Shown here piece by piece: positions 32,890 to 41,284 of a DNA stretch of 64,000 bases (the first letter of the stretch is position 1; every line of letters starts with the position of its first letter). The notes under the pieces are model-generated. The model ran no database searches. It had not been told where the DNA came from and saw only the letters and a program-made list of their open reading frames with translations. The translations under genes and the position numbers were made by a program. This stretch comes from Mycolicibacterium sp. (GTDB lineage: Bacteria > Actinomycetota > Actinomycetes > Mycobacteriales > Mycobacteriaceae), in assembly GCA_020637165.1 (NCBI GenBank), contig JACJWN010000006.1, forward strand, positions 1 through 64,000, written 5' to 3'.

Positions 32890-34173
32890 ATGACGACAGC
32901 AGCCCTCACCCGCGCCGAACGCCCCTATGACCCCGCCGACCTGTCATCGGTGGAGTTCTGGTCGGGGACCGCCCAGGACCGTGAGAAGGTATTCGCCGAG
33001 TTGCGGGCGCACCGGCCCATCTCCTGGCATGAGCCGGTGAAGAACGGCATGTTCGAAGATCCCAACGACCAGGGCTTCTGGGCCGTGGTCCGGCACGCCG
33101 ACCTGGTGGAGGTCACCCGCCGCCCCGGCGATTTCCTGTCCGGAGAAGGCATCGCGTTCGAGTCGATCCCCAGGGAACTCCTCGACGCCGCCCAGGGCTT
33201 CATCGCGATGGATCCCCCGCGGCACACCAAGATCCGCCGGCTGATGGCGGCGGCCTTCACTCCCAAGCAGCTCGCGCGCATCGACGATCACATCGTCGCG
33301 AACTCGCGCCGCATCGTCGACGACATCGCCGGCAAGGGCCGGATCGACTTCGTTACGGAGGTGGCCTCGCTTGTCCCGATGAACAACATCTGCGACATGA
33401 TCGGGATCCCGGAACAGCACCGGCGCACCGTCGCCTACGAATCCCAGTTCGCCGACGGCTGGCGGGACCCCCGCCTGCTCCAAGGCGCCGATCCGCTGGC
33501 TCGGCTGACCCAGACCATCGTGACCGTGCATGGAATCGCCCATGAACTCATCGCCGCTCGCCGCAGCCGTCCGGAAAACGACCTGATGACGGCCCTGGTT
33601 CAAGCCGAGGTCGACGGCGAACGTTTGACCGACGACGAGATCTCGTCGATTTTCGTGCTGCTGATCATCGCCGGCAACGACACCACCCGGCAGTCCATCA
33701 GCCACGGCATGAAGGCGCTGACCGATTTCCCCGAGCAACGGGCCTGGCTGATGGAGGACCTCGACGGCCGCCTCCCGATGGCGGTCGAGGAGATCATCCG
33801 CTGGGCCACCCCGATCATGACATTCCGCCGCACCGCGGCTCACGACACCGAACTGGGCGGCCAGCACATCACCCAGGGCGACAAGGTCATCATGTTTTAC
33901 TCCTCGGCCAATATGGACACCGAGGTGTTCGATCACCCCGAGCAACTCAACCTTTCCCGCTCCCCCAATAAGCACGTCGCGTTCGGCGGCGGCGGCATCC
34001 ACCACTGCCTGGGCGCCCAACTCGCCCGTCGCCAGATCACCGCGACGTTCCGCGAGCTGTTGACCCGGCTGCCCGACATCCACACCGTCGGCGAGCCGGA
34101 GTTGGGCAACGGCAACTTCTTCCATACCGTGATGTCCATGCAGGCCGAATTCACCCCCGAGGGGAAGCGATGA
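32890..34173 (+). CDS. Cytochrome P450
   Basis: This is a 427-residue soluble bacterial P450. Visible landmarks are the oxygen-binding I-helix AGNDTT (261-266), the ExxR Glu301-Arg304 in EEIIR, and the haem loop FGGGGIHHCLG with ligand Cys373. It hydroxylates an unknown substrate with electrons from a ferredoxin. GAGGAGA precedes the ATG. The ferredoxin gene overlaps its stop by four bases (ATGA), so they are a functional pair, and a divergent TetR gene lies upstream. Steroid or fatty-acid-like substrates are common for mycobacterial P450s, but none can be assigned. Confidence 0.93.
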   Translation: MTTAALTRAERPYDPADLSSVEFWSGTAQDREKVFAELRAHRPISWHEPVKNGMFEDPNDQGFWAVVRHADLVEVTRRPGDFLSGEGIAFESIPRELLDAAQGFIAMDPPRHTKIRRLMAAAFTPKQLARIDDHIVANSRRIVDDIAGKGRIDFVTEVASLVPMNNICDMIGIPEQHRRTVAYESQFADGWRDPRLLQGADPLARLTQTIVTVHGIAHELIAARRSRPENDLMTALVQAEVDGERLTDDEISSIFVLLIIAGNDTTRQSISHGMKALTDFPEQRAWLMEDLDGRLPMAVEEIIRWATPIMTFRRTAAHDTELGGQHITQGDKVIMFYSSANMDTEVFDHPEQLNLSRSPNKHVAFGGGGIHHCLGAQLARRQITATFRELLTRLPDIHTVGEPELGNGNFFHTVMSMQAEFTPEGKR

Positions 34174-34361
34174 AGATCGTCGTCGACCGGACCAAATGCT
34201 CCTCGATCGGTCTGTGCGAGGCGACCGCACCGGACATCTTCGAGATCGGCGCCGACGGCGCGCTGACCATCTTGATGGACGAGATCCCCGCGGATCGCCG
34301 CGATGACCTCGAATCAGCCTGCGAAAACTGCCCGACTCAAGCGCTGAGCATCGAGGAATAG
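34170..34361 (+). CDS. Small 3Fe-4S-type ferredoxin with atypical cluster motif
   Basis: The 63-residue ferredoxin has Cys10, Cys16 and Cys54 (KCSSIGLC ... CPTQAL), the spacing of P450-linked mycobacterial ferredoxins. In the CXXXXXC motif the middle position that would be Cys for a 4Fe-4S cluster is Ile13, so a 3Fe-4S cluster is expected. An extra Cys51 lies three residues before the third ligand. It is translationally coupled to the P450 and should be its electron donor. Confidence 0.88.
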   Translation: MKIVVDRTKCSSIGLCEATAPDIFEIGADGALTILMDEIPADRRDDLESACENCPTQALSIEE

Positions 34362-34382
34362 CCCACTGTACGTTCAGTCCCC

Positions 34383-35261
34383 ATGGACACCAGCGCCGCC
34401 CGCGAAGTAGTCCTTCAGCACATCGCTGAGCGTCGCCAGAGACTGATCGAATCCCGCGCGCTGGGCCCGGTCGCCGCGGTAGCGCGACGCTTCAAGGAGA
34501 TCGACGGTGCCACCCAGGGCGTGCTGATCTCGGTCCAGATCTTCACCGTCGTCATCCCACTGATGGTCCTCGGATTCAGCTACTTCACCGGCTTCGCCGA
34601 GCACGTCAGCCCGGGCACCGTGTGGATACGGGAACTCGACCTCGACGGGGCCACCAGCGAGACAGTGCGCGGCGCGTTCGGCGACAGCGCGGGGCTGCGG
34701 TCGACGTGGACCGTCGTCGGTCTGACCGTTTTCCTGGCGTGGGGCATCCCGATGTCGATCACCGTGGCCGGCATGTTCGCCAAGGCCTGGCAGCGCGAGC
34801 AGTTCAGCGCCGGCCAGCGCCTGCTGCGCGGTGCCGTGTGGTTCGTGCTGTACCTGCTGATGCTGGTGCTGCGGGAGCGGCTCGCCTTCGGCCCGGAGTA
34901 CGGCGGCGGAACTCAGTGGGTGATGATCGTCGTCTCCCTGATCCCGGTGTGGGTGTTCTGGTCGCTGACGCCGGTGATTCTGGTGCGCGACGGCGGCTAC
35001 GGCCTCAGATACCTGGCGCTGGCCGGGCTCGCCGGAGTGGTGATCGACGGCGTCATCGTCCCGATCATCGGCCGGCTCATCTTCCCGAAGGTGATCGACG
35101 GCTGGACTGAGTTCGGCCCCATCGGCGTCGCGATGGCGCTGATCACCTGGTGCGGGGTCCTCGGCACGGCGTGGGTCGTCACCGCCTGCGTCGGGGCGGT
35201 GCTGTGGGAACGCACCGCCCCGACCGACACAGTCATCGAGGCGCAGACCGCGGGAGAATAG
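34383..35261 (+). CDS. YihY/BrkB-like inner-membrane protein
   Basis: The 292-residue protein has a cytoplasmic N-terminal helix and about six hydrophobic segments (for example VLISVQIFTVVIPLMVLGFS, LVGLTVF-type, WFVLYLLMLVL, MIVVSLIPVWVFWSLTPVIL). The helix pattern and loops resemble the YihY family (formerly mis-called ribonuclease BN). No catalytic motif is visible and no substrate is known. The family call is tentative. It begins 21 bases after the ferredoxin stop, so could be read through from the P450 promoter. Confidence 0.6.
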   Translation: MDTSAAREVVLQHIAERRQRLIESRALGPVAAVARRFKEIDGATQGVLISVQIFTVVIPLMVLGFSYFTGFAEHVSPGTVWIRELDLDGATSETVRGAFGDSAGLRSTWTVVGLTVFLAWGIPMSITVAGMFAKAWQREQFSAGQRLLRGAVWFVLYLLMLVLRERLAFGPEYGGGTQWVMIVVSLIPVWVFWSLTPVILVRDGGYGLRYLALAGLAGVVIDGVIVPIIGRLIFPKVIDGWTEFGPIGVAMALITWCGVLGTAWVVTACVGAVLWERTAPTDTVIEAQTAGE

Positions 35262-35521
35262 CGCGTAGTCCCCCACCGCCCGATTCGTGGGTTTCGGGGA
35301 GTTGAACGGCTGGTGCCGCAGGTGAACCTTCGGCAAGTTGTCGCACTGAGGGAAGCTCCGAGGCAGCACCGCAGTCCTAGTCTGCCAGCCATGCCATCCC
35401 GCGCCCTGTGCGCCGCCGCAGCGGTGCCGACGCTCTTCGCCTGCTCATCCCCGGCGCCGCCCCGTGGGTCAATCACGCCCGACGCCTCCTCCCTCGCCTG
35501 CTGAGCAAACCGGGAAAGGAC

Positions 35522-35905
35522 ATGACGATCATGGCCTTCAGAGCACGGCACGCCGCGTGCGCCCTCAGCGTCGCGATGGTGACGCTGACCGGGTGCTCGA
35601 CTACCACCCGAACCGAAGAACGCCCCGCAGCGACACCCTGCTCGGGTCCCAACGAACGGTACTGCTCCGCCGCATCCGGCACCGACCTCAACGAACTGAC
35701 CCCTTATCTAGGCCTGGTGCAGAGGATCGGCGAGGCGCTCGTCGCCCTGCCCCCCGACTCCGCGATCGACGCGGGCCGCACCGCCGAGCAACTCGGCAGG
35801 ATGGAGCAGTTCGGAAAGAAAGCGTTCGACGCCCTGCCCCGGCCGATCGACTCACCGAAGCCGGGAAAACTGGCGTACGCCATCGCCTACAAGGACGGCC
35901 TCTGA
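35522..35905 (+). CDS. Small lipoprotein
   Basis: The 127-residue product starts at ATG 35522, after AAAGGA. The signal ends in VTLTGC-STTT, a good lipobox (Cys near 26). The mature part has a Cys pair (TPCSGPNERYCSA) and a helical region (LGLVQRIGEALVALPPDSAI). Unknown family. The 260-bp gap before it contains a very short lipoprotein-like reading frame (35391-35504) that I do not accept as a gene. Confidence 0.7.
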   Translation: MTIMAFRARHAACALSVAMVTLTGCSTTTRTEERPAATPCSGPNERYCSAASGTDLNELTPYLGLVQRIGEALVALPPDSAIDAGRTAEQLGRMEQFGKKAFDALPRPIDSPKPGKLAYAIAYKDGL

Positions 35906-35970
35906 GGCTCGGTCCCGATCAGCGCTAGGCTCGAAGCTGGGTCGACCGCAGCTGGCTGGGAGGTGCCCCC

Positions 35971-37353
35971 GTGGATCGCTCAGACATGACGGCAACGCCG
36001 CCGGGACCCCACCTGCCGAAACCGGTCCAAACCGTGCTCATGCTCTGGTCCTGGCCGCGGTTCGTCTCCTGGGCACACCGGCGCTACGGTGACGTCTTCG
36101 CGGTGCGGGTGGCCTCCGTGGGGACGATTGTCTACCTGGCCGACCCGGCCGACATCAAGACGGTGTTCGCCGGCGACCCGGCGGTCTTCCACGCCGGGGA
36201 GGCCAATTCGGTGCTGGGCGGCCTGATCGGGGACAGTTCGGTTCTGCTGCTCGACGACGACCTGCACCGCGACCGGCGCCGGCTCATGATGGCCCCCTTC
36301 CACCGCGACGCCGTCGCCCGTCAGGGCGCGACCGTGACCGAGGTGGCCGCCGACAACATCGCCGGCTGGCCGGTCGGCGTCGAGTTCCCGGTGGCCCCGA
36401 AGATGGCCGAACTCACCCTCGAGGTCATCCTGCGCACGGTCGTCGGCGCTACCGACCCCGTCCGGCTGGCCGAGTTGCGCAGGGTCATGCCGAGAATCCT
36501 GAGTATGGGGCCGTGGGCCACCCTGGCGATCGCCAATCCGCGGCTGCAGCGACGGCTGCCGTGGCGTTACGTGCGCCGGCGCATCGAGGACGCCGACCGT
36601 CTGCTCTACGCCGAGATCGCCGACCGCCGCGCGGACCCGGATCTGGCCCGGCGCACCGACGTGCTGGCGATGCTGGTGCGCGCCGCCGACGAGGACGGCC
36701 GGCACATGACCGACCAAGAACTACGCGATCAGCTGATGACGCTGCTGGCCGCCGGCCACGACACCACCGCCACCGCGCTGTCCTGGGCGCTGGAGCGACT
36801 GACCCGCCACCCCGACGTCCTGGCCAAGGCGGTTGCGGCCGCCGAAGCCTCCGCGGCCGGTGATCCGGCCGGTGACGAGTACCTCGACGCGGTTGCCAAG
36901 GAGACGCTGCGCATCCGGCCGGTGGTGTTCGACGTCGGCCGAGTGCTCAAGGCGCCCGTCGAGATCGGCGGCTACCGGCTGCCCGCCGGCGTGATGGTTG
37001 CACCCGGTATCGGACTGGTCCACGCGAGTCAGGCGCTCTACCCGGAGCCCGACCGTTTCGACCCCGACCGGATGCTGGGCGCCAAGCTGGGCCCCACCAC
37101 CTGGCTGCCGTTCGGCGGCGGCAACCGTCGCTGCCTGGGCGCAACGTTCGCGATGGCCGAGATGCGGATTGTGCTGCGCGAGGTGTTGCGACGGGTGGAG
37201 TTGGAGACCACCGCCGCCGACGACGAGCGGCAGCGCGTCCGCCACGTCATCCTGGAGCCGAACCGCGGTGCGATGATCCGCGTGCGTTCGCGGCACCCGA
37301 TCGGCGCGGCAACTGCGGAGCCGCCCTCGCTTTCGTGCCCGGTCAACCAATGA
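35971..37353 (+). CDS. Cytochrome P450 (CYP135/CYP138-like)
   Basis: This is a 460-residue P450. I-helix AGHDTT is at 261-266, KETLR with Glu311/Arg314, and haem loop FGGGNRRCLG with Cys388. The proline-rich start (TPPGPHLPKPVQT) and the GG-NRRCLG haem loop resemble the mycobacterial CYP135/CYP138 group. The GTG at 35971 follows GGGAGG. There is no ferredoxin beside it, unlike the P450 at 32890, so it must use a partner from elsewhere. Substrate unknown. Confidence 0.9.
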   Translation: MDRSDMTATPPGPHLPKPVQTVLMLWSWPRFVSWAHRRYGDVFAVRVASVGTIVYLADPADIKTVFAGDPAVFHAGEANSVLGGLIGDSSVLLLDDDLHRDRRRLMMAPFHRDAVARQGATVTEVAADNIAGWPVGVEFPVAPKMAELTLEVILRTVVGATDPVRLAELRRVMPRILSMGPWATLAIANPRLQRRLPWRYVRRRIEDADRLLYAEIADRRADPDLARRTDVLAMLVRAADEDGRHMTDQELRDQLMTLLAAGHDTTATALSWALERLTRHPDVLAKAVAAAEASAAGDPAGDEYLDAVAKETLRIRPVVFDVGRVLKAPVEIGGYRLPAGVMVAPGIGLVHASQALYPEPDRFDPDRMLGAKLGPTTWLPFGGGNRRCLGATFAMAEMRIVLREVLRRVELETTAADDERQRVRHVILEPNRGAMIRVRSRHPIGAATAEPPSLSCPVNQ

Positions 37354-37384
37354 CGTCCGATAGTTCCGTTAGCGAGGATTCACG

Positions 37385-37789
37385 ATGCAGACCACAACTC
37401 GAGTGCTGGCCCGGGTGCTGGGCCCGTTCCTGGTTCTCGTTCCCGTGACGGCGGCCGCCCGGGCACCACAGATGCAGACGATGCTCACCGACTTCGAGAA
37501 CAACCCGCTGTGGCCATGGATCGTCGGAGCGTTCATCCTGCTGCTCGGCCTGATCGTCGTTGCCCTACATCAGGTTTGGACGAACCCGGTCGCGGTCATC
37601 GTCTCGGCGCTGGGGTGGCTGCTGGTGGTCCGGGGCGTGCTGCTGCTGGTTTTTCCGGCCGCTTTCATCTCTGCGGCCAACGCCGTCATCGGCACCGGCG
37701 TGGTGTGGCGCATCGGCTACGTCGGGGTGGCCTGCCTCGGCCTCTACCTGACCTGGTCGGGTTGGCGGCCAAACCGGACGAACGACTGA
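37385..37789 (+). CDS. Small membrane protein
   Basis: The 134-residue protein has about four hydrophobic helices (FLVLVPVTAA, WIVGAFILLLGLIVVALHQV, VIVSALGWLLVVRGVLLLVF, GYVGVACLGLYLTWSGW). No enzyme motif. It lies 31 bases after the P450 stop and may be co-transcribed. Function unknown. Confidence 0.7.
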   Translation: MQTTTRVLARVLGPFLVLVPVTAAARAPQMQTMLTDFENNPLWPWIVGAFILLLGLIVVALHQVWTNPVAVIVSALGWLLVVRGVLLLVFPAAFISAANAVIGTGVVWRIGYVGVACLGLYLTWSGWRPNRTND

Positions 37790-37812
37790 AACCGCCGCGT
37801 GGCCCGCACCCG

Positions 37813-38235
37813 CTACGGGCTGGACGAGATCGTGCTTTCCGGCTGCTCGAATTGCGGCGTGTCCTCCGACAGACCGATGCACAACCCGGTGTTCGAACCG
37901 TCGCACGGGATTCCGTCGACCTCGGGCAGCTGCCCGACCCGGCCGGGATCGGAGGACGTGATCGCACCGGGTTGCAGTTGCGCCCCCTCGGGGTTGATCG
38001 GATTGAAGGTGGGCGCGACCACATCGGTGACCGGCTGGCAGACCCCGCTGGAATCGAGGATCTGATCGTCGGGGCAGGAGGCCACGGCGGGCAGTGCCGG
38101 TCCGGTCCCGTGCGCGGCCGCAACCCCCGCGATGGGGGCGGCGGCGACCAAGGCCAGCCCGCCCCCGAGGAGCAGGCGCTGCAGGGGGCTCATGGATCGG
38201 CCCACAGGCGTCGTCGGGTTCATCGGGTTCGTCAT
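37813..38235 (-). CDS. Secreted small protein
   Basis: The product has about 140 residues from ATG 38235, which has GGAGA eight bases upstream; an ATG at 38250 lacks this. Residues 1-40 form a signal (LLLGGGLALVAAAPIAGVAAA-HG). The mature part has four Cys in two pairs (SCPDDQILDSSGVCQ, IPCDGSNTGLCIGL) and an acidic, Ser-rich end. The CPDDQILDSSGVCQ motif recurs in small exported mycobacterial proteins. Unknown function. Confidence 0.75.
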   Translation of the reverse strand: MTNPMNPTTPVGRSMSPLQRLLLGGGLALVAAAPIAGVAAAHGTGPALPAVASCPDDQILDSSGVCQPVTDVVAPTFNPINPEGAQLQPGAITSSDPGRVGQLPEVDGIPCDGSNTGLCIGLSEDTPQFEQPESTISSSP

Positions 38236-38355
38236 CAGTGTGCTCTCCATCGACTATCGGCATACCCGCAATAAGCGGCGTCAACCGTTTCATCGCCGAT
38301 GTCGACGGTGGCGTTACATCCGCCTGCTTGTGGGCGGCCCGCTCTAAGGAATCCC

Positions 38356-39765
38356 TCAGGCCCGGTCGAGTTCCTCGGCAAGCTCGCGTTGCGCGGCGGT
38401 CCGGTGCACATCGTGGACAGGTTTCTGCAGCTGTTTCTCGACGGCCTCCAGCGCGAGACGCGCGTAGACCCACTGGCTGGTGGTGGCCAGCTGACCCCGG
38501 CTGTTCGAGGTGAAGGTGATGATCCAGCTGAACAGCGTGCTGATCCGGTTCTTGAACCCGACCAGGTACAGAAGGTGGAGGAACAGCCAGGCCAGCCAGG
38601 CGATGTAGCCGCCGAATTCGAGCTTTCCGATCTTCGCCACCGCATGGTGCCGGGAGATCGTGGCCATGCTGCCCTTGTCGAAGTACTTGAACGGCACCCG
38701 ATTCGCCGGGTCGTCGGTGCCTTTGACCGTGTGCTTGATGGTCTTGGCCGCGTACTTCGCTCCCTGGATGGCACCCTGGGCGACGCCCGGAACCCCGGGC
38801 ACCGCGGCCATATCGCCGACGACGAAGACGTTCGGGTGCCCTTTGACGGTGAGGTCCGGTTCGACGACGACACGCCCGGACCGGTCGATCTCGGTGCCGT
38901 CGCACTGCGCGGCGATCACCTCGCCCAGTGGGCTGGCCTGCACCCCGGCGGCCCACACCTTGCAGGCACAATCGACTCGCCGCTGTTCGCCGGATTCCTT
39001 GTCCTTGACCGTGATTCCCATGTAGTCGACGTCGGTGACCACGGAGTTGCCACACACCTCGACGCCCATCTTCTCCAGCCGGCGCTGGGCCTTGCGGCCG
39101 AGGTTCTCCCCCATCGGAGACAGCACGAATGGTGAGCCGTCGAACAACATCACCCTGCAATCGGTGGGGTCGATGGTCCGGAATGCCCCGGGCAGGGTGC
39201 GCCTGGCCAATTCGGCGATCTGGCCGGCCAGTTCGACCCCGGTCGGCCCGCCACCGACGACCACGAACGTGAGACGACGGGTCCGTTCGGCCGGATCGGT
39301 GGTGACCTCTGCCGCCTCGAACGCACCCATGATGCGACCACGCAATTCGAGGGCGTCGTCGATGGTCTTCATCCCGGGCGCGAAGGTGGCGAAGTGGTTG
39401 TTGCCGAAGTAGTTCTGCTGGGCCCCGGCGGCGACGATCAGGCTGTCGAAGGGCACCACCGTCTCCATCGACATCAGCTTGGAGGTGACGGTCTTGGCGT
39501 TCAGGTCGATGTTCTCGACGTCGCCGAGCAACACGTGGCAGTTCCGGTTCTTCTTGAGGATCAGCCGGGTGGTGGGCGCGATATCGCCGGCGGACAGGAT
39601 TCCGGTGGCCAACTGGTAGAGCAAGGGCTGGAAAAGGTGGCTGGTGGTCTTGGCGATCAGGGTGACATCGACGTCGGCCCTTTTCAGGACCTTCGCGGCG
39701 GTCAGACCGCCGAATCCGGAGCCGATGATGACAACGCGGTGACGACGGGCGGCGGGACTGGCCAT
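38356..39765 (-). CDS. ndh: Type II NADH dehydrogenase
   Basis: This 469-residue NDH-2 oxidises NADH and reduces menaquinone at the inner membrane without proton pumping. FAD-binding GSGFGGL (near 15-21) opens the first Rossmann fold and VVGGGPTGVELAG the NADH fold. VFVVGDMAAV is the second FAD contact. A hydrophobic segment (AWLAWLFLHLLYLVGFKNR) near residue 380 is the membrane attachment typical of Ndh. Length matches the mycobacterial enzyme. The upstream 195 bp contains a GCTACCG palindrome that may be a control site. Confidence 0.93.
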   Translation of the reverse strand: MASPAARRHRVVIIGSGFGGLTAAKVLKRADVDVTLIAKTTSHLFQPLLYQLATGILSAGDIAPTTRLILKKNRNCHVLLGDVENIDLNAKTVTSKLMSMETVVPFDSLIVAAGAQQNYFGNNHFATFAPGMKTIDDALELRGRIMGAFEAAEVTTDPAERTRRLTFVVVGGGPTGVELAGQIAELARRTLPGAFRTIDPTDCRVMLFDGSPFVLSPMGENLGRKAQRRLEKMGVEVCGNSVVTDVDYMGITVKDKESGEQRRVDCACKVWAAGVQASPLGEVIAAQCDGTEIDRSGRVVVEPDLTVKGHPNVFVVGDMAAVPGVPGVAQGAIQGAKYAAKTIKHTVKGTDDPANRVPFKYFDKGSMATISRHHAVAKIGKLEFGGYIAWLAWLFLHLLYLVGFKNRISTLFSWIITFTSNSRGQLATTSQWVYARLALEAVEKQLQKPVHDVHRTAAQRELAEELDRA

Positions 39766-39809
39766 TGGGGTTCCTTAGGCGCTCGCGTATTGCTGGCTGC
39801 GCTTTGCAG

Positions 39810-39829
39810 GCTACCGCCCGGTCGGTAGC
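39810..39829 (-). promoter_or_regulatory. GCTACCG palindrome upstream of ndh
   Basis: GCTACCG-CCCGGT-CGGTAGC is a perfect 7-bp inverted repeat, 45 bases before the ndh start codon. A third GCTACCGG half-site lies at 39888. The arrangement suits a dimeric regulator. No regulator gene is adjacent, so this is a pattern only. Confidence 0.35.
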
Positions 39830-39960
39830 GCCGCCTCCCGGTTCGGCAGAGTCGCGCGTATAGATGGGCGGCCGGCGAACTCCGATCGCTACCGGTCCGC
39901 TCGGCCGACATCGTCTCAGCTCTGAACGGCCGGGCGGGGTGCCCGGACCATACGCAGTCG

Positions 39961-40878
39961 TCAGGAGGCCAATAGCGCAAGCACCAGAACGTAGGAACCC
40001 AGCAGGGGCACGCTGCGCCAGCGCTCCAACCGGCCCCTGACCGGTATGAGCAGCAACACCAGCACCGCACTGGCCACCACGCCGACGTCGGTCTCGAATC
40101 CCTCCACCGCGATCGGGTGGATGACGGCGGCGATTCCCAGAATCATCAGGGTGTTGAAGATGTTGCTGCCCAGGATGGTACCGACCGCCACGTCGTCGTG
40201 GCCCCGTAGCCGGGCGATGATCACGGTGACCAGTTCGGGCGCAGACGTGCCCAGGGCGACCAGCACGGCGCCGACGACGAACCCGTCCCACCCCAAGGCG
40301 GCGCTGATGCCCACCGCTCCGGCGACGATCGCCCGCCCGGCGAGGATGAGCATGACCAGTCCGAGGCCGAGGCTGATCACCACCGAGGTGCGGGTGCGCT
40401 CCAATACCGCGCCCGGGGCCGACGCCCGGAACCGCCGGCCGGCGGCCACGCCTCTGCTCAGCCAGGCCGCGAACACGGCCAGCAGGATCAGCCCGTCGAG
40501 CCTGCCCAGCCTCCCGTCGACGGCCAGCAGACCGACGAGCGCCGGCGCCGCCGCCGCCGCCGGATACTCGCGCGCCACGGCACCCCTGTCGACCAGGATC
40601 GGGGCGAACGCCACGGCAATGCCCAGAACCAGCGCGATGTTGACGACGTTGCTGCCCAGAACCTCGCCAAGGGCGATCTCGGGTTGACCCGCGATCGCGG
40701 AGTTGATCGCCACCGACAGCTCCGGAGCCGAGGTCGCGAAAGCCGCCAGGGTCGCCGCGACCACACTCGTGGGCAGCCGCCACCAGGCCGAAAAACCGAT
40801 CAGGCCGCGGATGAACAACTGCCCGCCCAGAGCGGCCAGCGCACTGCCCGCCAGCAGCACGAGCAGAGTTGCGGTCAC
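39961..40878 (-). CDS. Cation/Ca2+ exchanger family membrane protein (CaCA, YrbG-like)
   Basis: The 305-residue antiporter has about ten helices and the two inverted alpha-repeats of the CaCA family: FATSAPELSVAINS with GEVLGSNVVNIALVLG, and GTSAPELVTVII with GTILGSNIFNTLMILG. The Glu of each SAPE motif binds the cation. It probably exchanges Ca2+ or Na+ against H+ or Na+ across the inner membrane. It follows the DUF2784 gene by 24 bases on the same strand. Confidence 0.88.
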   Translation of the reverse strand: MTATLLVLLAGSALAALGGQLFIRGLIGFSAWWRLPTSVVAATLAAFATSAPELSVAINSAIAGQPEIALGEVLGSNVVNIALVLGIAVAFAPILVDRGAVAREYPAAAAAPALVGLLAVDGRLGRLDGLILLAVFAAWLSRGVAAGRRFRASAPGAVLERTRTSVVISLGLGLVMLILAGRAIVAGAVGISAALGWDGFVVGAVLVALGTSAPELVTVIIARLRGHDDVAVGTILGSNIFNTLMILGIAAVIHPIAVEGFETDVGVVASAVLVLLLIPVRGRLERWRSVPLLGSYVLVLALLAS

Positions 40879-40902
40879 GGTGCCATCAGTGTGTCAGCGC
40901 AA

Positions 40903-41280
40903 TCAGTGTGTCAGCCGGGTTCGCAGGGCCCGGGTGATGAGCAGTCCGTAGGGGATCGCGTTGATCAGCGCGAGAACCCCGGCAGCGACGAGCTGGGCCC
41001 CGTGGGTCAGACCGGCCGGATAGATCAGCCCGCCCAGGTAGTGATCGATGAACCCGCCGGTGTATCCCTGACCGCCGGCCGCGCGGCGCAGCGAGACCTC
41101 CAGTGGCGTCAGCGGGCACACCCCGCCGGAGATCTCGATCCACAGTCCCCACGCCAGCGCGGGCAGATGCAGCCAGGCCAGCCGGGGCCGTCGCCACACG
41201 GCGAAACCGCCGAACACCACCCACACGATGAACAGCGCGTGCAGCACCAGCACCGCGTCGGCGAGAACCCCGGCGATCAT
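40903..41280 (-). CDS. DUF2784 membrane protein
   Basis: The 125-residue protein has three or four helices and the typical N-terminal LADAVLVLHALFIVWVVFGG, then WLHLPALAWGLWIEISGGVCPLT and GFIDHYLGGLIYP. These match the DUF2784 pattern. Function is unknown. It starts four bases after the amidohydrolase stop, so they are co-transcribed. Confidence 0.8.
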   Translation of the reverse strand: MIAGVLADAVLVLHALFIVWVVFGGFAVWRRPRLAWLHLPALAWGLWIEISGGVCPLTPLEVSLRRAAGGQGYTGGFIDHYLGGLIYPAGLTHGAQLVAAGVLALINAIPYGLLITRALRTRLTH

Positions 41281-41284
41281 CAGC

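Noticed and set aside
37565-40783. A 1072-codon minus-strand frame crossing ndh and the exchanger gene
   Set aside because: Low-complexity Arg/Gly/Pro shadow; ndh and the CaCA gene are well supported in other frames.
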